Assembly: GCA_018812385.1 (NCBI GenBank)
Contig: JAHJDU010000581.1
Span: forward strand, 1-6,274
Reading direction: 5' to 3'
Length of the DNA stretch: 6,274 bases
Source of the DNA: Pseudomonadota bacterium
Lineage (GTDB): Bacteria > Desulfobacterota > Desulfobacteria > Desulfobacterales > Desulfobacteraceae
Of this stretch, positions 1 through 6,274 are shown piece by piece. The position numbers were made by a program, and so were the translations under genes. Position 1 is the stretch's first letter; each line of letters opens with the position of its first letter. Below the pieces are notes generated by a model, which saw only the letters and a list, made by a program, of their open reading frames with translations, did not search any database and was not told the origin of the DNA.

Positions 1-9
1 ATCCTTGTT

Positions 10-97
10 TTACGTGTGACCTTTATGTTACGTGTGACCTTTATGTTACGTGTGACCTTTATGTTACGTGTGACCTTTATGTTACGTGTGACCTTTA
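10..97. repeat. 18-bp tandem repeat array, about five units
   Basis: The unit TTACGTGTGACCTTTATG is repeated head to tail at 10, 28, 46, 64 and 82. The first four copies are identical. The fifth matches through position 97 and then changes, so its 7-base spacer part reads TAACCTG (96-102) instead of TATGTTA. Each unit can be read as an 11-base core (CGTGTGACCTT) plus a 7-base spacer. Perfect identity between copies suggests recent expansion by slippage. The unit length is a multiple of three, so plus-strand frame 1 stays open through the array (L-R-V-T-F-M repeats), and one minus-strand frame is also open. The array lies just beyond the 3' end of the leftward radical SAM gene. The nine bases before the first unit match the repeat poorly, so the left end may lie here, but the window edge prevents certainty. 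Confidence 0.97.
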
Positions 98-120
98 ACC
101 TGAAGGTCACACGCAGGTTA
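85..120. repeat. Inverted repeat unit with two alternative hairpins (A-B-A'-B')
   Basis: The core of the last tandem unit, CGTGTGACCTT (85-95, A), is followed by TAACCTG (96-102, B), AAGGTCACACG (103-113, A') and CAGGTTA (114-120, B'). A pairs perfectly with A' (11 bp, 7-base loop) and B pairs perfectly with B' (7 bp, 11-base loop). The two pairings exclude each other or would form a pseudoknot. Segment 103-120 is one full 18-bp unit in inverted orientation carrying the same variant spacer as unit five. The inverted unit contains the TGA stop (complement of 107-109) and the last codons (I-T-C-V) of the leftward gene. On the plus strand the B:B' hairpin is followed directly by TCTTTTTTAT (121-130), which resembles a weak intrinsic terminator for rightward transcription. 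Function is inferred only. Confidence 0.85.
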
Positions 121-2620
121 TCTTTTTTATTCTGGCTTTTTTTATGAGATTTTCATCTATTTTAAAATATTTTGTCAGAATTTCCATGGGTCTTACATTT
201 CGTTCATTATATTTTTGTAAAACCATTTCAATGGTTTGCAAATCAATAAAAGATATTTTCTTTACTGATTTGCGTAGATCTGTTTTTCTTATTTTCTTTT
301 TTTTGCTCAAGTCTTCAACAATAAATTCGGGTAAATCCAAAAAGGCAGCCACTTTTTCTTTTTCAAGACAAAGATCAGAAAATTTAATGATATATGAAGA
401 AGTGTCCTGGTTTTTTCCCTTGAGGCGGTTAAAGTGCTTGCATCCTGTTATGCAAAGGCCTTCAGGTAGTGTTTTGTTTAAGTTGTCAATAATTGTATTG
501 AGCGCCATGTCCTTTTCAAGGTAGATAAAAAGAATCTCTTCTTCGCTTTCCATTCCAACGGGCAGGGCATTGTCAAATGAAAGCTGCATTAAAGGGTTAA
601 ATCCTTGTGAATATTTGGCAAATAACCCGGACCTTTTTATAGCTCTCTGAAAAATGGTAGCAAGTTCAAGGTGTCCGAAAAACCTTGCTTTTTCAAGTTT
701 TGAAAAGGATAATTCAAATTTTTTAAAAGCATCATCCGGTATTCTTTTTAATCCGGCACCCTGGATGAGATCGGTTTTTTTGTCGGTTTTTTGGATTTCG
801 TACAGCACGGGTTTTATTTTTTTAAAATCACAGACACCGCATCCCGTGCAGTCATTTTCTCTGCAGTCAGGTGTGAGTGATGCTTGTTTGGCTTTTTGAA
901 ATTCTTTTTTTAAAAAATCAGGCAATACCCCTGAATCAATTACATCCCAGGGAAGGGGTTCTGCTTCATCCCGCTTACGAAAGGTATAAAACAAGGGATC
1001 AATTCCGGTTTCTTCAAAGGCATTTTGCCATAATGAGAAATCAAACTTATCGTTCCAGCCATCCAGGCGGCATCCTTGTTCAAAAGCCGCTACCAGAAGC
1101 TTTGACAATTTTCTGTCCCCCCTGGCCCAAACGCCCTCAACCAGACTCATCTCAGGACTTTGCCATTTGAGATTGAGTTTTTTGTGCCTTAAATTATCTT
1201 TTAAATATTGCAGTTTTTCCTTTGTCTCAGCAAGAGTGATCTGTGCGCATCGTTGAAAAGGGGTATGGGCTTTGGGAATAAAAGTGTTTGCACTGACGTT
1301 AATGATTGTTTTGCCTTTGGCATAGGTTGACGCCAGTCGTTTGGAAAGACTGCAGATGGCCTCTATGTCCTCTGATGTTTCAAAGGGAAGCCCCATCATA
1401 AAATAGAGTTTGATATTTTTCCAGCCAAGGTTGAATGCATTTTTAACAGTTGCTGTAATGCTTTCTTCAGTCAGGTTTTTATTGATGATATCTCTCAATC
1501 GCTGAGTACCAGCCTCCGGGGCAATGGTAAATCCGGTTTTTCTGACCTTTTTTATAATATTCATCAGTTCCGGGGTCAGTTTCTCCGCCCTTATAGAAGG
1601 AAGGGATATGGCATTGCAATATCCCTGGCTCAGGTCAAGCAGCCGTTCCATTAATTGGGGCAGGTTTGAATAATCCCCTGTGGAAAGGGACAAAAGAGAG
1701 ATGTCGGAATGTCCCGTTGTTTTTAAAGAGGTATGTGCAATTTCTATCAGGTCTTCCAATGATCGTTCCCTGACGGGTCTGTATATCATGCCTGCCTGGC
1801 AGAATCGGCATCCCCTTGAACACCCCCGGGCGATCTCCAGCCGCAGCCTGTCATGTATGGGTTTGCCAAAGGGAAGAATCGGTGATGTTGGGAAACTATC
1901 TTTTGTAAGAGCTGGCAGAAAGGCTCTTTTAACAATTTTATAATTTTCAAATAAAGGGGATAGAGTTTGAATTCCATTCCCGTTATAACTCGGTTCAAAA
2001 AATGAAGGTACATAGACCCCGTCTATTTTTGACAAGAGTTTGAGCAGGGTCTTTTTTTGACCATCCCCCTGTTGCTTGAATTCAATTACCTGGTTTGAAA
2101 TTTGAACGGCAACCTCTTCACCATCCCCGATAACAAAGGCATCAAAAAAGTCAGCCAGGGGTTCAGGGTTGAAAGTGCAGGGTCCTCCGCCAATTATCAG
2201 GGGAAAGGCATTTTCGCGTTCCCTTGAATAAAAGGGGATATGGGACAGGCTTAACATGGCTAAAATATTGGTAAAGTTCAACTCATAAAGCAGGCTGATT
2301 CCGATGATATCAAAGTCTTTTAATTGCCTTTGGGATTCCATGGATAAGCAGGGAATGTTTTTTTCCAAAAGATAGGCTTCCATGTCCGGGGCAGGCATGA
2401 AAAATCGTTCTGCCGCAATATTTTCATGTTTGTTTAAAATGGAATAGAGAATCTGCAGTCCAAAATGGGATGTTCCGATTTCATACAGGTCTGGGAAGAC
2501 CAGGGCAAAGGTCAGCGCCACTTTTTTCAGGTCTTTTTTAACAGCATTGATCTCATTGCCGGTATATCGTGTTGGTGTCTGGACCAGTGCAAGGATATCT
2601 TGATAAATTTGTTTATGCAT
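107..2620 (-). CDS. B12-binding-type radical SAM protein fused to a DUF2344 domain (TIGR03960/TIGR03936-like)
   Basis: This 837-residue protein is a cytoplasmic radical SAM enzyme of unknown reaction. Residues ~30-185 form the N-terminal B12-binding-like domain of this family (GTSHFGLQ near 49, GGGPCTFNPEPLADFFD near 144). I see no clear DxHxxG cobalamin-ligand motif. The radical SAM core (~255-480) carries Cx3Cx2C at C267, C271 and C274 (RGCSRGCRFCQAG), which should hold a [4Fe-4S] cluster for SAM cleavage. A second cysteine group, C586, C591, C594 and C597 (CTGCGVC), may bind another iron-sulfur cluster. Residues ~632-820 match the DUF2344 'radical SAM-linked' domain (KARFFGHLELA, YSQGFNPLMQLSFDNALPVG). 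Two-domain fusions like this are known for the family; elsewhere the parts can be separate genes. The ATG at 2620 fits the usual family N-terminus (TPTRYTGNE near 15), but no Shine-Dalgarno sequence is visible before it. The last codons lie in an inverted repeat unit. Confident for family, not for function. Confidence 0.93.
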   Translation of the reverse strand: MHKQIYQDILALVQTPTRYTGNEINAVKKDLKKVALTFALVFPDLYEIGTSHFGLQILYSILNKHENIAAERFFMPAPDMEAYLLEKNIPCLSMESQRQLKDFDIIGISLLYELNFTNILAMLSLSHIPFYSRERENAFPLIIGGGPCTFNPEPLADFFDAFVIGDGEEVAVQISNQVIEFKQQGDGQKKTLLKLLSKIDGVYVPSFFEPSYNGNGIQTLSPLFENYKIVKRAFLPALTKDSFPTSPILPFGKPIHDRLRLEIARGCSRGCRFCQAGMIYRPVRERSLEDLIEIAHTSLKTTGHSDISLLSLSTGDYSNLPQLMERLLDLSQGYCNAISLPSIRAEKLTPELMNIIKKVRKTGFTIAPEAGTQRLRDIINKNLTEESITATVKNAFNLGWKNIKLYFMMGLPFETSEDIEAICSLSKRLASTYAKGKTIINVSANTFIPKAHTPFQRCAQITLAETKEKLQYLKDNLRHKKLNLKWQSPEMSLVEGVWARGDRKLSKLLVAAFEQGCRLDGWNDKFDFSLWQNAFEETGIDPLFYTFRKRDEAEPLPWDVIDSGVLPDFLKKEFQKAKQASLTPDCRENDCTGCGVCDFKKIKPVLYEIQKTDKKTDLIQGAGLKRIPDDAFKKFELSFSKLEKARFFGHLELATIFQRAIKRSGLFAKYSQGFNPLMQLSFDNALPVGMESEEEILFIYLEKDMALNTIIDNLNKTLPEGLCITGCKHFNRLKGKNQDTSSYIIKFSDLCLEKEKVAAFLDLPEFIVEDLSKKKKIRKTDLRKSVKKISFIDLQTIEMVLQKYNERNVRPMEILTKYFKIDENLIKKARIKKITCV

Positions 2621-2720
2621 GATAGTGAAATTTTAAAAACTAATCTTTAAATAAATGTAAGTTGGCTACAATTAGTTACAATCAAATTTTCTAACATATT
2701 ATTTTTTGCAGGATAAATCA
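2621..2720. promoter_or_regulatory. Divergent intergenic region with a duplicated TACAAT motif
   Basis: This 100-bp AT-rich stretch separates the divergent radical SAM gene and asnS, so promoters for both must lie here or overlap the gene starts. TACAAT occurs at 2667-2672 and again at 2677-2682, exactly 10 bp apart, about one helical turn. Each differs from a -10 consensus (TATAAT) at one base on the plus strand. No strong -35 box sits 17 bp upstream of either. The same spacing would also suit a regulator binding one face of the helix. I could not settle on a single promoter for either strand, and no T-box or other riboswitch structure is visible before asnS: the leader is too short. Confidence 0.35.
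2710..2713 (+). promoter_or_regulatory. Ribosome binding site that sets the asnS start
   Basis: AGGA lies seven bases before the ATG at 2721. A longer in-frame reading from a TTG at 2706 would place this Shine-Dalgarno sequence inside the coding region and would have no site of its own. The ATG at 2721 is therefore the better start. Confidence 0.7.
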
Positions 2721-4100
2721 ATGAAAAGAACAAAAATCAATGTGCTGTTAACGCTTGAGAAAACCCCTGGAGAAATCATTATCAAAGGCTGGGTCAGAAC
2801 CAGACGGAATTCAAAAGAATTTTGTTTCATGGAGATTAATGACGGGTCATGCCTTAAAAACATCCAGATTATTGCAAACAAGGATCTGAAAAATTATTCA
2901 GATATAGAAACCATTACCACGGGTACTTCAATAGCTGTTGTAGGACAGCTTGTTGAATCTCCCGGAGAAGGCCAGAAATGGGAAGTCCAGGCTTCAGATA
3001 TTGAAATTATACATATGGCACAGGACTCCTATCCCCTCCAGAAAAAGAGACATTCAGATGAATTTTTAAGAACAATTGCCCACTTAAGGCCACGGACAAA
3101 CAAGTATGGCGCCATCTTTCGACTCAGATCAGAGATGGCCTTTGCCATTCATAAATTTTACAGGGGAAAAGGATTCAGGTATCTGACCGCCCCTGTGATT
3201 ACCGGATCTGATGCTGAAGGTGCCGGTGAAATGTTCAGGGTAACCAACCTTGATCCTGAGATGGTTAAAAAACAAGGCAAAATGGATTTTAAAGAAGATT
3301 TTTTTGGCCAGGAAGCAAACCTGACTGTTTCAGGCCAGTTGTCTGCTGAAATGTTTGCCCTTGCCTTAGGTGATGTCTATACCTTTGGTCCGACATTCAG
3401 GGCGGAGAATTCCAATACCAGCCGTCATGCAGCAGAATTCTGGATGCTGGAACCGGAAATGGCATTTTGCGACTTAAAAGAGAATATGGATCATGGTGAG
3501 GAACTTGTTAAATATCTCACCCAGCATGCCATAAATGAATGCAGCGAGGATATGAATCTTTTCACAAGTTTTGTGGATAAATCATTACCCAAACTCTTTG
3601 ATATTCTTTTGAACACACAATTCGGCAGGATTTCCTATACCCAAGCCATTGAAATTCTGCTTAAATCCAAACAGAAGTTTGAATTTCCCGTTGAATATGG
3701 AACGGATCTGCAATCAGAACATGAACGTTTTCTGGCAGAAGTTTATTTTAAGAAACCCATTTTTCTCACGGATTATCCAAAGGAAATCAAGCCTTTTTAC
3801 ATGCGGTTGAATGATGATGGAAAAACCGTTGCAGCAGTAGATCTTCTTGTCCCCAGAATCGGGGAACTCATCGGGGGCAGCCAGAGGGAAGATCGATTAT
3901 CCGTGCTGGAAAAAAGAATGGAAGATTATAACCTGCCAATGGAAGATTATTGGTGGTACCTGGATTCCAGAAAATTTGGTTCTGTGCCACATTCAGGATT
4001 TGGCATGGGGTTTGAGAGATTTTTAATGATGATTACAGGGATCAATAATATCCGGGACGTCATACCCTTCCCCAGAACTCCGGGCAGTATTGATTTTTGA
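2721..4100 (+). CDS. asnS: Asparagine--tRNA ligase (asparaginyl-tRNA synthetase)
   Basis: AsnS (EC 6.1.1.22) activates asparagine with ATP and loads it onto tRNA-Asn in the cytoplasm. The 459-residue product is close to the usual bacterial length (E. coli 466). Residues ~15-105 form the OB-fold anticodon-binding domain (IKGWVRTRRNSKEFCFMEINDG). The class II catalytic core follows: motif 2 around FRAENSNTSRHAAEFWMLEPE (starting at 226) and motif 3 at GFGMGFERF (426-434), ending in the typical RDVIPFPRTPGSIDF tail. MRLNDDGKTVAAVDLLVPRIGE and IGGSQRE (~361-389) are signatures of AsnRS rather than AspRS. The gene is complete, with no missing motif. The start at 2721 is chosen from the AGGA site and the family N-terminus. 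It is first in a tight rightward cluster: the next gene begins within a few bases of its stop. Its presence implies direct charging of tRNA-Asn; whether the GatCAB route also exists cannot be seen. Confidence 0.98.
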   Translation: MKRTKINVLLTLEKTPGEIIIKGWVRTRRNSKEFCFMEINDGSCLKNIQIIANKDLKNYSDIETITTGTSIAVVGQLVESPGEGQKWEVQASDIEIIHMAQDSYPLQKKRHSDEFLRTIAHLRPRTNKYGAIFRLRSEMAFAIHKFYRGKGFRYLTAPVITGSDAEGAGEMFRVTNLDPEMVKKQGKMDFKEDFFGQEANLTVSGQLSAEMFALALGDVYTFGPTFRAENSNTSRHAAEFWMLEPEMAFCDLKENMDHGEELVKYLTQHAINECSEDMNLFTSFVDKSLPKLFDILLNTQFGRISYTQAIEILLKSKQKFEFPVEYGTDLQSEHERFLAEVYFKKPIFLTDYPKEIKPFYMRLNDDGKTVAAVDLLVPRIGELIGGSQREDRLSVLEKRMEDYNLPMEDYWWYLDSRKFGSVPHSGFGMGFERFLMMITGINNIRDVIPFPRTPGSIDF

Positions 4101-4105
4101 AGCCG

Positions 4106-4954
4106 ATGAATAAACCATACTATTTTTATTTTGAGGTTGTTACAAAAATTCTTGATGCCATGGGGAATGGTGCCCAAAGTGTCAGTCTGTCCCTGGACCT
4201 GAATCTGTCTGAAAAAGTATGGCAAATTGAGGCAGACAGGCTGATCCTTGATAATGATACGTTTATTGATATGAAAAAGCTTGAGCCCATATCCTCATTT
4301 AAAAACAAAATTTTTATCTTTCAAAATAAAGAGTTGATCCCTGTGGAAGTTCGAAGCGACGGGTATTATAAACTGGTACCCACTGCCGGTGCACCAACCC
4401 TGGAAATCAACGGAATCAAGATGCATCGATCTAAAGACATTGATCCCTTAACTGATGCAAAATTAAAGACACAGCTGGTTGTCAAGGCAGAGGATCAGGT
4501 CTTGGATACCTGCGGCGGACTTGGGTATTCAGCCCTGTTTGCTTTAAAAGCCGGGGCAAAAAAAGTAGTTTCAACGGAAAAAAGCCGGGCCGTTATAAAA
4601 ATACGCAATTTAAACCCCTGGCTGAAAACAGCTGAAGACAAAAGACTGGAACTGATCCATGCTGACATCACCCGTGAGATTGACAGATTTGAAAATGGCA
4701 TGTTTAACAGCGTGATTCATGATCCGCCAAGATTTACGTCAGCCACGGGAGATCTTTATGGAAAAAAATTTTATGACGCACTTTTCAGGGTCATGGCACC
4801 CCATTCAAAACTATTCCATTACACGGGCAGTCCGAAAAAAATAAAAGAAAAGGATAATTTTATAAAAAATACCATGAAAAGGCTTGAACATTCAGGGTAT
4901 AAAGACATATGTTTTTATGACAACCTCCAGGGGATTTATGCTCAAAAACATTGA
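4106..4954 (+). CDS. COG2521-type SAM-dependent methyltransferase
   Basis: A 282-residue class I methyltransferase of the group annotated as 'predicted archaeal methyltransferase' (COG2521); the substrate is unknown to me. The first ~105 residues form a family-specific N-terminal part (YYKLVPTAGAPTLEINGIKMHRSKDIDPLTDAKLK at ~87-121). The Rossmann fold follows: motif I LDTCGGLGYSAL (133-144) for SAM binding, an acidic residue E158 in STEKS likely touching the SAM ribose, and motif IV HDPPRF (205-210). DPP[R/Y]-like motif IV is common in enzymes that methylate nitrogen in nucleic acids or proteins, so an RNA or nucleotide target is possible, but this is inference. Start: ATG at 4106 has only a weak GAAG three bases upstream. 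A TTG at 4097 would add three residues and overlap the asnS stop by four bases. Both imply coupling to asnS. The 3' end overlaps the LarA-like gene by 17 bp. Confidence 0.88.
   Translation: MNKPYYFYFEVVTKILDAMGNGAQSVSLSLDLNLSEKVWQIEADRLILDNDTFIDMKKLEPISSFKNKIFIFQNKELIPVEVRSDGYYKLVPTAGAPTLEINGIKMHRSKDIDPLTDAKLKTQLVVKAEDQVLDTCGGLGYSALFALKAGAKKVVSTEKSRAVIKIRNLNPWLKTAEDKRLELIHADITREIDRFENGMFNSVIHDPPRFTSATGDLYGKKFYDALFRVMAPHSKLFHYTGSPKKIKEKDNFIKNTMKRLEHSGYKDICFYDNLQGIYAQKH
4929..4934 (+). promoter_or_regulatory. Ribosome binding site for the LarA-like gene
   Basis: AGGGGA lies inside the 3' end of the methyltransferase gene, three bases before the ATG at 4938. It supports this ATG over an upstream in-frame ATG at 4884, which would add 18 residues (MNIQGIKTYVFMTTSRGF) that do not resemble the family N-terminus and simply translate the methyltransferase gene in another frame. 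The spacing is shorter than optimal. Confidence 0.65.
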
Positions 4955-6173
4955 ATTTAAATATGGAAAAGGTTTTAATACTATTGAAGTGCCTGAGAAT
5001 GCAGACATTTTAAGCATCCGGGAACCTGACTTTCAAATCACCTTGGAAAAGTTTGCAGATGATTTTTCTTTGCACCTGCCCGAAAACCTGTCCTCCTGTA
5101 AGGTTGTTTCCATTGTGGTGGCCGACAAAACAAGGCTTTGCGATTATAAGACCTACCTGCCATGGGTTTTAGATATCCTGCTTCAAAAAGGCATCCAGCC
5201 CCGGCAGATTCAATTTTTCATCGCCTACGGCACCCATTCAAGACAGATCGATAAAGAATGCCTGAACTCCTATGGCGATACATATCAAAAATACAGGTTT
5301 ATTCATCATGACTGCAATGATAAGAGCCTTTTTACATATCTGGGTAAAACCCATCGCGGCACAATGATTCATGTTCGAAAAGATATTCTTGAAAGTGATC
5401 TGATCATTACTTTTGGCGCCTTGTCCCATCATTATTTTGCCGGATATGGCGGCGGCAGAAAATTGCTGTTCCCAGGATTAGGGTATAAGCCTGATATTTA
5501 TCAGAACCACGCTCTTTTTCTTGATAAAGACTTAAAAAAACTAAGCCCTGGTTGCCGACCAGGAAATCTTGAAAACAATCCACTGGCCGAGGATTTAAAA
5601 CAGATTGATGATGCGATTGAGATGCAAAGGGTGTCAATTCATGGGATTCTTGATTCAAAAGGACGGGTGTGTCAGCTCATTGTCGGAAATACATACAATG
5701 ATTTTTTAAGGGCATGCAAACGCCTTGATCCATTTTATAAAGCCAGTACAAAAAAACAATATGAACTTGTCATTGCCTCCTGTGGTGGATTTCCCAAAGA
5801 CATTAATTTTATCCAGGCCCATAAGGCCATTAATAACGCAGCCATGTTTGTAAAGGACAAAGGCAGCCTGATTGTCCTTTCAGAGTGCATGGATGGCATT
5901 GGATCCGACACCTTTATGGAGTATTTTGATAATCAGGATTTTGCCAGGGCCTTTGATATTTTAAAGACAGATTATAAGGGCAACGGTGGCACGGCATTAT
6001 CCATGATGGCAAAAACAGGCCGGATAAATATCTTTCTAAAAACAGCCCTGGATGGTAAAAGCTGCCATAAAATAGGGGTGGTAAAAATAAAAATAAATAT
6101 TATACAGCCTCTTGTTAAGGTATTTAAAAAGGATATGGCCTGCATTGAAAATGCAAGTTTATTGATCAGGTAA
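4938..6173 (+). CDS. LarA-family (DUF2088) nickel-dependent racemase/epimerase homologue
   Basis: This 411-residue cytoplasmic protein is near the length of Lactobacillus plantarum lactate racemase LarA (424). LarA uses a nickel-pincer nucleotide bound to a lysine to racemise lactate by hydride transfer. Residues that match the known LarA set are visible with consistent spacing: D63 and R66 (DKTR; D72/R75), H100 (GTH; H108), H165 (SHH; H174), K175 (GGGRK, cofactor attachment; K184), H191 (NH; H200, nickel ligand), and Q293 and K296 (QAHK; Q295/K298). The enzyme is thus probably active. The only tryptophan is W76, so the LarA active-site W358 has no Trp counterpart, which suggests a substrate other than lactate; relatives act on malate, phenyllactate, 2-hydroxyglutarate or gluconate-type acids. 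Cofactor genes larB, larC and larE are not nearby. The start at 4938 is set by AGGGGA. The gene overlaps its upstream neighbour by 17 bp, so coupled translation is likely. A 14-bp tandem duplication spans its stop codon. Confidence 0.9.
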   Translation: MLKNIEFKYGKGFNTIEVPENADILSIREPDFQITLEKFADDFSLHLPENLSSCKVVSIVVADKTRLCDYKTYLPWVLDILLQKGIQPRQIQFFIAYGTHSRQIDKECLNSYGDTYQKYRFIHHDCNDKSLFTYLGKTHRGTMIHVRKDILESDLIITFGALSHHYFAGYGGGRKLLFPGLGYKPDIYQNHALFLDKDLKKLSPGCRPGNLENNPLAEDLKQIDDAIEMQRVSIHGILDSKGRVCQLIVGNTYNDFLRACKRLDPFYKASTKKQYELVIASCGGFPKDINFIQAHKAINNAAMFVKDKGSLIVLSECMDGIGSDTFMEYFDNQDFARAFDILKTDYKGNGGTALSMMAKTGRINIFLKTALDGKSCHKIGVVKIKINIIQPLVKVFKKDMACIENASLLIR

Positions 6174-6190
6174 TATTGGTCAGGTAATAT
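6160..6190. repeat. 14-bp tandem duplication across the stop codon of the LarA-like gene
   Basis: TATTGATCAGGTAA (6160-6173) is followed directly by TATTGGTCAGGTAA (6174-6187) and then TAT, giving 2.2 units of 14 bp with one mismatch. The first copy ends exactly with the TAA stop (6171-6173) and encodes the last codons (L-I-R). The duplication therefore begins at the stop and leaves the protein unchanged. Downstream to the window end (6191-6274) I see AT-rich sequence with an A9 run at 6224-6232, no gene, and no convincing terminator hairpin. Confidence 0.85.
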
Positions 6191-6274
6191 CATTTTCATT
6201 AAATTAAGGTCTTGGAAAATTAGAAAAAAAAATATACAAAAACGGATTTCAGCTATTTAGTGCCTGACCGAAAA

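Noticed and set aside
10..97. CRISPR array
   Set aside because: Units are only 18 bp and contiguous, with no variable spacers and no cas gene in the window.
85..113. Intrinsic terminator for the leftward radical SAM gene
   Set aside because: In the minus direction the 11-bp stem is followed by GTAACATAAAGG-type sequence with no U-tract, so it is at best a transcript-end stabiliser.
144..1170. Several plus-strand open frames opposite the radical SAM gene
   Set aside because: They are antisense to a well-conserved protein, show no recognisable domains, and lack convincing ribosome binding sites.
2706..2720. TTG start adding five residues to AsnS
   Set aside because: It would swallow the AGGA ribosome binding site of the ATG at 2721, and the extra residues do not fit the family N-terminus.
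4884..4937. Upstream ATG extending the LarA-like protein by 18 residues
   Set aside because: The extension lies wholly inside the methyltransferase gene and lacks family similarity, while AGGGGA directly precedes the ATG at 4938.
6191..6274. Terminator or mobile-element end after the LarA-like gene
   Set aside because: There is an A9 run and a 7-bp distant inverted match, but no GC-rich stem next to a T-run and no recognisable terminal repeat or transposase.

Overview
The window is about 6.3 kb of AT-rich, densely coding bacterial DNA. It holds four real protein genes: one leftward gene on the minus strand, and three rightward genes packed like an operon. The leftward gene encodes a B12-binding-type radical SAM protein fused to a DUF2344 domain. 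The rightward genes encode asparaginyl-tRNA synthetase, a COG2521-type methyltransferase best known to me from archaea, and a LarA-family (nickel-pincer) racemase homologue. The gene families and base composition suggest a strictly anaerobic bacterium, plausibly a sulfate reducer of the Desulfobacterota (Desulfobacterales). That assignment is an inference from the gene set and not from a marker gene.

Layout. Positions 10-97 hold a perfect 18-bp tandem repeat (about five units). It ends in one inverted unit (103-120) that forms the 3' end of the radical SAM gene and contains its stop codon. The radical SAM gene runs leftward from 2620 to 107. A 100-bp divergent intergenic region (2621-2720) separates it from asnS (2721-4100). 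The methyltransferase gene (4106-4954) starts within a few bases of the asnS stop, or overlaps it if an upstream TTG is used. The LarA-like gene (4938-6173) overlaps the methyltransferase gene by 17 bp. A 14-bp imperfect tandem duplication spans the stop codon of the LarA-like gene, and the last ~100 bp show no gene.

How the genes fit together. asnS is housekeeping: it charges tRNA-Asn. The two genes behind it appear to be co-transcribed and translationally coupled to it, but no obvious pathway links an aminoacyl-tRNA synthetase, an uncharacterised methyltransferase and a nickel-dependent 2-hydroxyacid racemase/epimerase homologue. The LarA homologue keeps the catalytic residues known from lactate racemase, so it is probably an active enzyme of unknown substrate. 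The cofactor-making genes larB, larC and larE are not in the window.

The most unusual non-coding structure is the left-end repeat array. Its last unit and the following inverted unit have the order A-B-A'-B', which allows two mutually exclusive hairpins. One of them is directly followed by a T-run on the plus strand. I see no clear evidence of a wholly new multi-gene system here; the array and the odd operon are the items most worth following up.
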